This document shows positions 14,635 to 17,917 of a stretch of DNA of 17,917 nucleotides, in pieces. Position 1 is the first letter of the stretch. The number at the start of each line of letters is the position of its first letter. The position numbers were made by a program, and so were the translations under genes. A model generated the notes under the pieces. It ran no database searches. It was not told the DNA's origin and was given only the letters and a program-made list of their open reading frames with translations. The stretch is taken from contig JAUYMQ010000014.1 in the NCBI GenBank assembly GCA_030698575.1, forward strand, positions 1-17,917, given 5' to 3'. The DNA comes from Deltaproteobacteria bacterium. Its GTDB lineage: Bacteria; JAUYMQ01.

Positions 14635-16182
14635 ATGAGTGGGAAGGTGAGCAAGTTCCTGTTCGCGTTCCTGGTGGCGGGGCTCGTACTCGTGCCCGTC
14701 GCGCGGAACTTCGCGCAGGACATGCCGGAAGAGTCAGCGGTGGATCCCACCGTGGAAGCACCTACGCAGATAGATTCAGAGACGACGGCTGCGGAGGTCG
14801 AGGAAGTCCAGCAGATTGAGGCAGAGTCCGTGGTGAAGGCGAAGGGCGGCATCGGACCCGAGAGCGGCCTGGGCGTCTTCAGCCGCCATGCGGACCCCGT
14901 GGTCCTCAAGGGCGAGCAGATCCCGAAATTCGCCGGTGCGACCGAGGACACCATCCGCGTCTTTGCCAACAAGGACGGAAGCGGCCTGAAGCCTATTCCT
15001 TACCAGATGGACGAGCGCAATCAGTGGGGCGAATTCGTCGTGATCAAGGGCAAGCGCGTCGTGGCGGATGAGGACGAGGGTGCCTTCGACGAGAACGACG
15101 AGGTCGTCTTCCTGACGCGAGACCTGGGCTCGAAGGCGGCCAAGGACAGCTGGCCGTCGGGTTTCAAGGAGGCCTACGAGGTCGAGGTCACCGATCCGCT
15201 GACCTCGGTCAAGGGCTACGCCTACGTGCTGAGCTACGCGAGCGCCAGCGCGGCGCCGGCCCCTTCGACGGATGACTACATCAGCTACGAGGAGAAGGGC
15301 CAGGGCGTGACCCACGCAATGAGCTACGAGCTGGGCTTCGTGAAGCCCGCCTCGGGTCTCGACTATGATCTTCTCACCGTCATGCCGGCAGCCGGGGGCA
15401 GCGGCAAGGACTGGTTCGACCGCCTCAAGGTGCGCGTGTTGCAGAACCTCAAGCGGTTCATGACGCTGGGAATCCCGACCCGTCTCGACCGGACCGAGAA
15501 GAACTTCCTGGTCAAGGTCTACGGTTACAAGGACGGCCCCGTGCGCGTGCTCCGGGTGATGAAGGTCAACCTTCAGCTCATCTGGAAGCTTCCCGCTCCG
15601 GGCGCCACGGTCAACTCGGTCTTCTATCCTGAGTGGATCGAGTGGCCGGTGCCGGTCAACCTGCCCTTCAAGCCCAGCTGGGCCTTCTACAACGTCGAGC
15701 TGGACGTCTCCCACGACTACGACTTCGGCGTGAACGATGGCGTGAAGGTGTACAACTCGAAGGACCAGAGGTGGGATGTCGTCGACGGCAAGATGACGCC
15801 CGAGGAGACGGCGGTCAACAAGGCTGACGTGCGGGGAAGCTACTACGGCTTCGACGCCACTGCGGCCGGCCACGGCGCGGGCTTCTACACGGTGAGGCCC
15901 CCGAAGAGCTTCTCGGCGTCCCTCATTGGGCTCTACAACGACTCGACAGAGGTCGGGGTCGAGCCCGAGTACTACGAGGGGGACGGCAACAAGAAGGACA
16001 GGGAGGAAAATATCGCGGGCGCGCTCCCCCTCGCCGGCGGCCGCTTCGTGAACTGGGACGACGTGGGGAAGGGCATCCACACGATCTTCTGGTACCACTT
16101 CTACCCGCCGTTCTATACCCTCGGGAAGGAGAAGGCCTTCCTGGACATCATCGATCATCCCATCTCCGTGACGGTCAACTGA
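14635..16182 (+). CDS. Exported protein of unknown function, paralogue 1
   Basis: A 515-residue protein that I cannot assign to a named function. Residues 1-27 look like a Sec signal peptide (FLFAFLVAGLVLVPVARNFA followed by QD). A low-complexity acidic linker of about 55 residues follows. The folded part begins near DPVVLKGEQIPKFAG and includes PIPYQMDERNQWGEFV, an acidic loop DEDEGAFDENDEVVF that could bind calcium, repeated aromatic and beta-rich stretches, FLVKVYGYKDGPVRVLRVMK, EPEYYEGDGNKK and a C-terminal DIIDHPISVTVN. I saw no cysteine. ATG 14635 is set by AAGGAGG (14622-14628) 6 nt upstream. It is strongly similar to the next gene. Location after the MCE operon suggests a periplasmic or outer-membrane partner, which is inference. 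Confidence 0.85.
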   Translation: MSGKVSKFLFAFLVAGLVLVPVARNFAQDMPEESAVDPTVEAPTQIDSETTAAEVEEVQQIEAESVVKAKGGIGPESGLGVFSRHADPVVLKGEQIPKFAGATEDTIRVFANKDGSGLKPIPYQMDERNQWGEFVVIKGKRVVADEDEGAFDENDEVVFLTRDLGSKAAKDSWPSGFKEAYEVEVTDPLTSVKGYAYVLSYASASAAPAPSTDDYISYEEKGQGVTHAMSYELGFVKPASGLDYDLLTVMPAAGGSGKDWFDRLKVRVLQNLKRFMTLGIPTRLDRTEKNFLVKVYGYKDGPVRVLRVMKVNLQLIWKLPAPGATVNSVFYPEWIEWPVPVNLPFKPSWAFYNVELDVSHDYDFGVNDGVKVYNSKDQRWDVVDGKMTPEETAVNKADVRGSYYGFDATAAGHGAGFYTVRPPKSFSASLIGLYNDSTEVGVEPEYYEGDGNKKDREENIAGALPLAGGRFVNWDDVGKGIHTIFWYHFYPPFYTLGKEKAFLDIIDHPISVTVN

Positions 16183-16217
16183 CCGGTTCGGTGAATATGG
16201 GTATCGTCTAGAACGCC

Positions 16218-16256
16218 ACCGGGGGCGGCGCTGAACCAGAGCCGCCCCCGGTTTCT
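16218..16256 (+). terminator. Strong hairpin terminator or attenuator between the exported paralogues
   Basis: ACCGGGGGCGGC (16218-16229) pairs perfectly over 12 bp with GCCGCCCCCGGT (16241-16252) around an 11-nt loop, followed by TTCTC. The T-run is short, so termination may be partial. It would reduce transcription reaching the second paralogue, or stabilise the 3' end of the first transcript. Confidence 0.65.
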
Positions 16257-16296
16257 CGACGGGGGCGCGGGGTTCCGCGCCCACAGGAGTTCACTC

Positions 16297-17766
16297 ATGG
16301 CACGGTTCTCACTCAGGCTCTTCCTCCCGCTACTCGTTCTCGGGCTCACGCTCATTCCCGTGGCGCGCAATCACGCCCAGGACGCCCTACCACCCGCTGA
16401 TGTGCCCGATGCGGTCGCCGTGGCTGTGGCCGACGAGGCGCCTTCCACCACGGCCGCAGCGTTTTTTTCACGACAGGCCGATCCGGTGGTCATCAAGGGC
16501 GAGCAGCTGCCCGCTTTCCTCGGCTCCACCGAGGACAAGATGCGCGTGTTCGCGAAGCGCGACGGCAAGCTCCGGCCCATTCCCTACCAGATGGACGAGC
16601 GGAACCAGTGGGGGGAGTTTGTGCTCCACCACGGCAAGCGCGTTGTTCCCGATGAGGACTCAGGCGAGTACGACGAGAACGACGAACTCGTGTTCATAAC
16701 CCGTGATCTCGGCGCCAAGGCGCCCAAGAGCGAGTGGCCGACGGGGACGAAGGAGGCTTTCGAGGTCGAGGTGACCGACCCACTGACGTCCGACAAGGCC
16801 TACGCCTACGTAATGCTGTACGAGACGGCTTCCGCGGCTCCGGCGCCGTCCACGGTGGACTACGTGACGTACGAGCAGAAGGGCGGAGGGTTGATCCGCG
16901 CGACGAACTACGAGATCGGTTGGCTCAAGTCGTCCTCGGGGCTCGATTACAACCACCTCGTCGTGACGAAGGAGGCCGGCGGCGACAATATCAATCACTT
17001 CGACAAGCTCAAGATCCGGGTGCTGCAGAACCTCCGTCGGTTCCTGACGCTGGGTCTCTCACCCCGGCTCGACCGGAGCGAGGAGAATTTCCTCGTCAAG
17101 GTCTACGGCTACCGCGACGGCCCGGTGCGCGTGCTCCGGGTCATGAAGGTCAACCTCCAGCTCGTCTGGAAACTTCCGGCGCCGGGTGCGACGGTGAACT
17201 ACGTCTTCTACCCGGAATGGATGGAGATCCCGGTTCCCATCAACCTGCCCTTCAAGCCGACCTGGGCCTTCTACGACCTCGAGCTCGACACTTCGCACGA
17301 CTACGACTTCGACCCGAAAGCCGGCGTGAAGGTCTACAGCTCGAAGACCGACCGCTGGGATGTGGTGGACGGCAAGATGAGCCCCGAGGAAACGGCGGTG
17401 AACAAGGAGGAGGTGAAGGGAACCTACGCCGGCTATGACGGCTCCGCCGCCGGCGTGGGGTCTGCGTTCTTCACCATCCGGGCGCCCAAGAGCTTCCCCG
17501 TGAAGATCCTCGGACTCTACCTGGATGACCCGGAAGACGGGCTCGAACCCGAGTATTATGAGGGCGACGGCAACAAGAAGAATCGGACAGAGTGGATCAA
17601 GGGGTCCTCTTTCCTGGGTGGATACCGCTTCATCGACTGGGAGGGTGTCAGCAAGGGGATCCACACCGTCTACTACTACCAGTTCTATCCTCCCCACTAT
17701 AAGCCGGGGGGTGAGAAAGCGTTCCTGAACATCATCGATCATCCGGTCGCGGTCAGCATCAACTAA
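16297..17766 (+). CDS. Exported protein of unknown function, paralogue 2
   Basis: A 489-residue paralogue of the preceding gene, also without a recognised function. Signal peptide: about residues 1-27 (LRLFLPLLVLGLTLIPVARN followed by HAQD). Its linker is about 20 residues shorter and is Ala/Val/Asp-rich. The mature domain repeats the same landmarks: DPVVIKGEQLPAFLG, PIPYQMDERNQWGEFV, the acidic loop DEDSGEYDENDELVF, FLVKVYGYRDGPVRVLRVMK, EPEYYEGDGNKK and NIIDHPVAVSIN. In one aligned 109-residue stretch (residues 265-373 against 291-399 of paralogue 1) 89 positions are identical by my count. ATG 16297 has AGGAG (16285-16289) 7 nt upstream. No cysteine is seen. A strong hairpin lies between the two genes, so expression may differ. 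Confidence 0.85.
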   Translation: MARFSLRLFLPLLVLGLTLIPVARNHAQDALPPADVPDAVAVAVADEAPSTTAAAFFSRQADPVVIKGEQLPAFLGSTEDKMRVFAKRDGKLRPIPYQMDERNQWGEFVLHHGKRVVPDEDSGEYDENDELVFITRDLGAKAPKSEWPTGTKEAFEVEVTDPLTSDKAYAYVMLYETASAAPAPSTVDYVTYEQKGGGLIRATNYEIGWLKSSSGLDYNHLVVTKEAGGDNINHFDKLKIRVLQNLRRFLTLGLSPRLDRSEENFLVKVYGYRDGPVRVLRVMKVNLQLVWKLPAPGATVNYVFYPEWMEIPVPINLPFKPTWAFYDLELDTSHDYDFDPKAGVKVYSSKTDRWDVVDGKMSPEETAVNKEEVKGTYAGYDGSAAGVGSAFFTIRAPKSFPVKILGLYLDDPEDGLEPEYYEGDGNKKNRTEWIKGSSFLGGYRFIDWEGVSKGIHTVYYYQFYPPHYKPGGEKAFLNIIDHPVAVSIN

Positions 17767-17843
17767 TCGGCGGCGCCCCGCGCGCCAGCCTAGGCGAGCC
17801 CCGAGCCCGGGTCGCGGGCAGGGGGCGCAGAGGGGAGACCTAC

Positions 17844-17917
17844 ATGAAGCGGCCTGGCATCGTAACACTGAACGCGATCATCAACCTTTTCTTCGGGGTC
17901 GTGTTCACCTTCATCAA
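17844..17917 (+). CDS. Small membrane protein, truncated by window end
   Basis: Only the first 24 codons are in the window: MKRPGIVTLNAIINLFFGVV followed by FTFI. From residue 6 the sequence is a hydrophobic helix consistent with a first transmembrane segment or uncleaved signal anchor. ATG 17844 has AGGGGAG (17831-17837) 6 nt upstream, a good ribosome binding site. It lies 77 nt after the second exported paralogue on the same strand and may be the next gene of the operon. The frame is open at the window edge and no function can be assigned. Confidence 0.6.
   Translation, partial: MKRPGIVTLNAIINLFFGVVFTFI

Noticed and set aside
14776-16284. A 502-codon open frame on the minus strand opposite the first exported paralogue
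   Set aside because: It lies wholly antisense to a gene with a signal peptide, a good ribosome binding site and a similar paralogue. Its composition (Val, His, Arg and Asp rich, no motif) is what a GC-rich third-position bias produces.
14576-17794. CAGCCTAGG present in both gaps flanking the exported-protein pair (14576-14584 and 17786-17794)
   Set aside because: Nine matching bases in GC-rich intergenic DNA can be chance. The flanking inverted repeat seen at the first site is not present at the second.
17767-17843. Possible terminator after the second exported paralogue
   Set aside because: GC-rich partial inverted repeats occur (GCGCCCC with GGGGGCGC), but the loop is very long, the stem is uncertain and there is no T-run.

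Overview
This 17.9-kb, GC-rich window reads as chromosomal DNA of a Gram-negative bacterium. It carries MCE-type (Mla-like) lipid-transport genes, which imply a double membrane, together with TTGACA-type promoters, a stand-alone NtrC-family AAA+ regulator and an endonuclease-type MutL. A deltaproteobacterium-like or related uncultured lineage fits best, but there is no rRNA or tRNA here to fix the taxonomy. I see no CRISPR array, insertion sequence, phage gene, tRNA or rRNA.

Left part (1-8805) is mostly housekeeping. A hairpin-rich gene-free stretch (1-244) precedes a CoA-pyrophosphatase-type Nudix hydrolase (245-877). A nitrilase-superfamily amidohydrolase lies on the minus strand (927-1805). 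Divergent from it is a sirtuin followed by glucose-6-phosphate isomerase (1964-4115). A minus-strand NtrC-like AAA+ regulator (4112-5149) meets pgi tail to tail with interlocked stop codons. Divergent from the regulator run mutL and miaA, directly abutting, followed by a damaged accA reading frame (about 8001-8805) that has no start codon, has lost about 34 internal codons and is frameshifted.

Right part (9198-17917) is the most interesting region. One long operon holds two MlaE/YrbE permeases, two MlaF-like ATPases and two long MCE-domain (MlaD-like) proteins in the order E-E-F-F-D-D. Two paralogous exported proteins of unknown function follow, then the start of a small membrane protein. Every functional layer is present as a pair. 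The two ATPases carry complementary defects: a changed signature motif in the first and a lost H-loop histidine in the second. Both defects would fall in the same composite ATP site if the proteins heterodimerise. I therefore read this as a heterodimeric, asymmetric MCE lipid transporter with a possible pair of dedicated exported partners. No mlaA, mlaB or mlaC homologue is visible in the window.

Functions rest on motif recognition by eye. No database search, alignment program or folding program was run.
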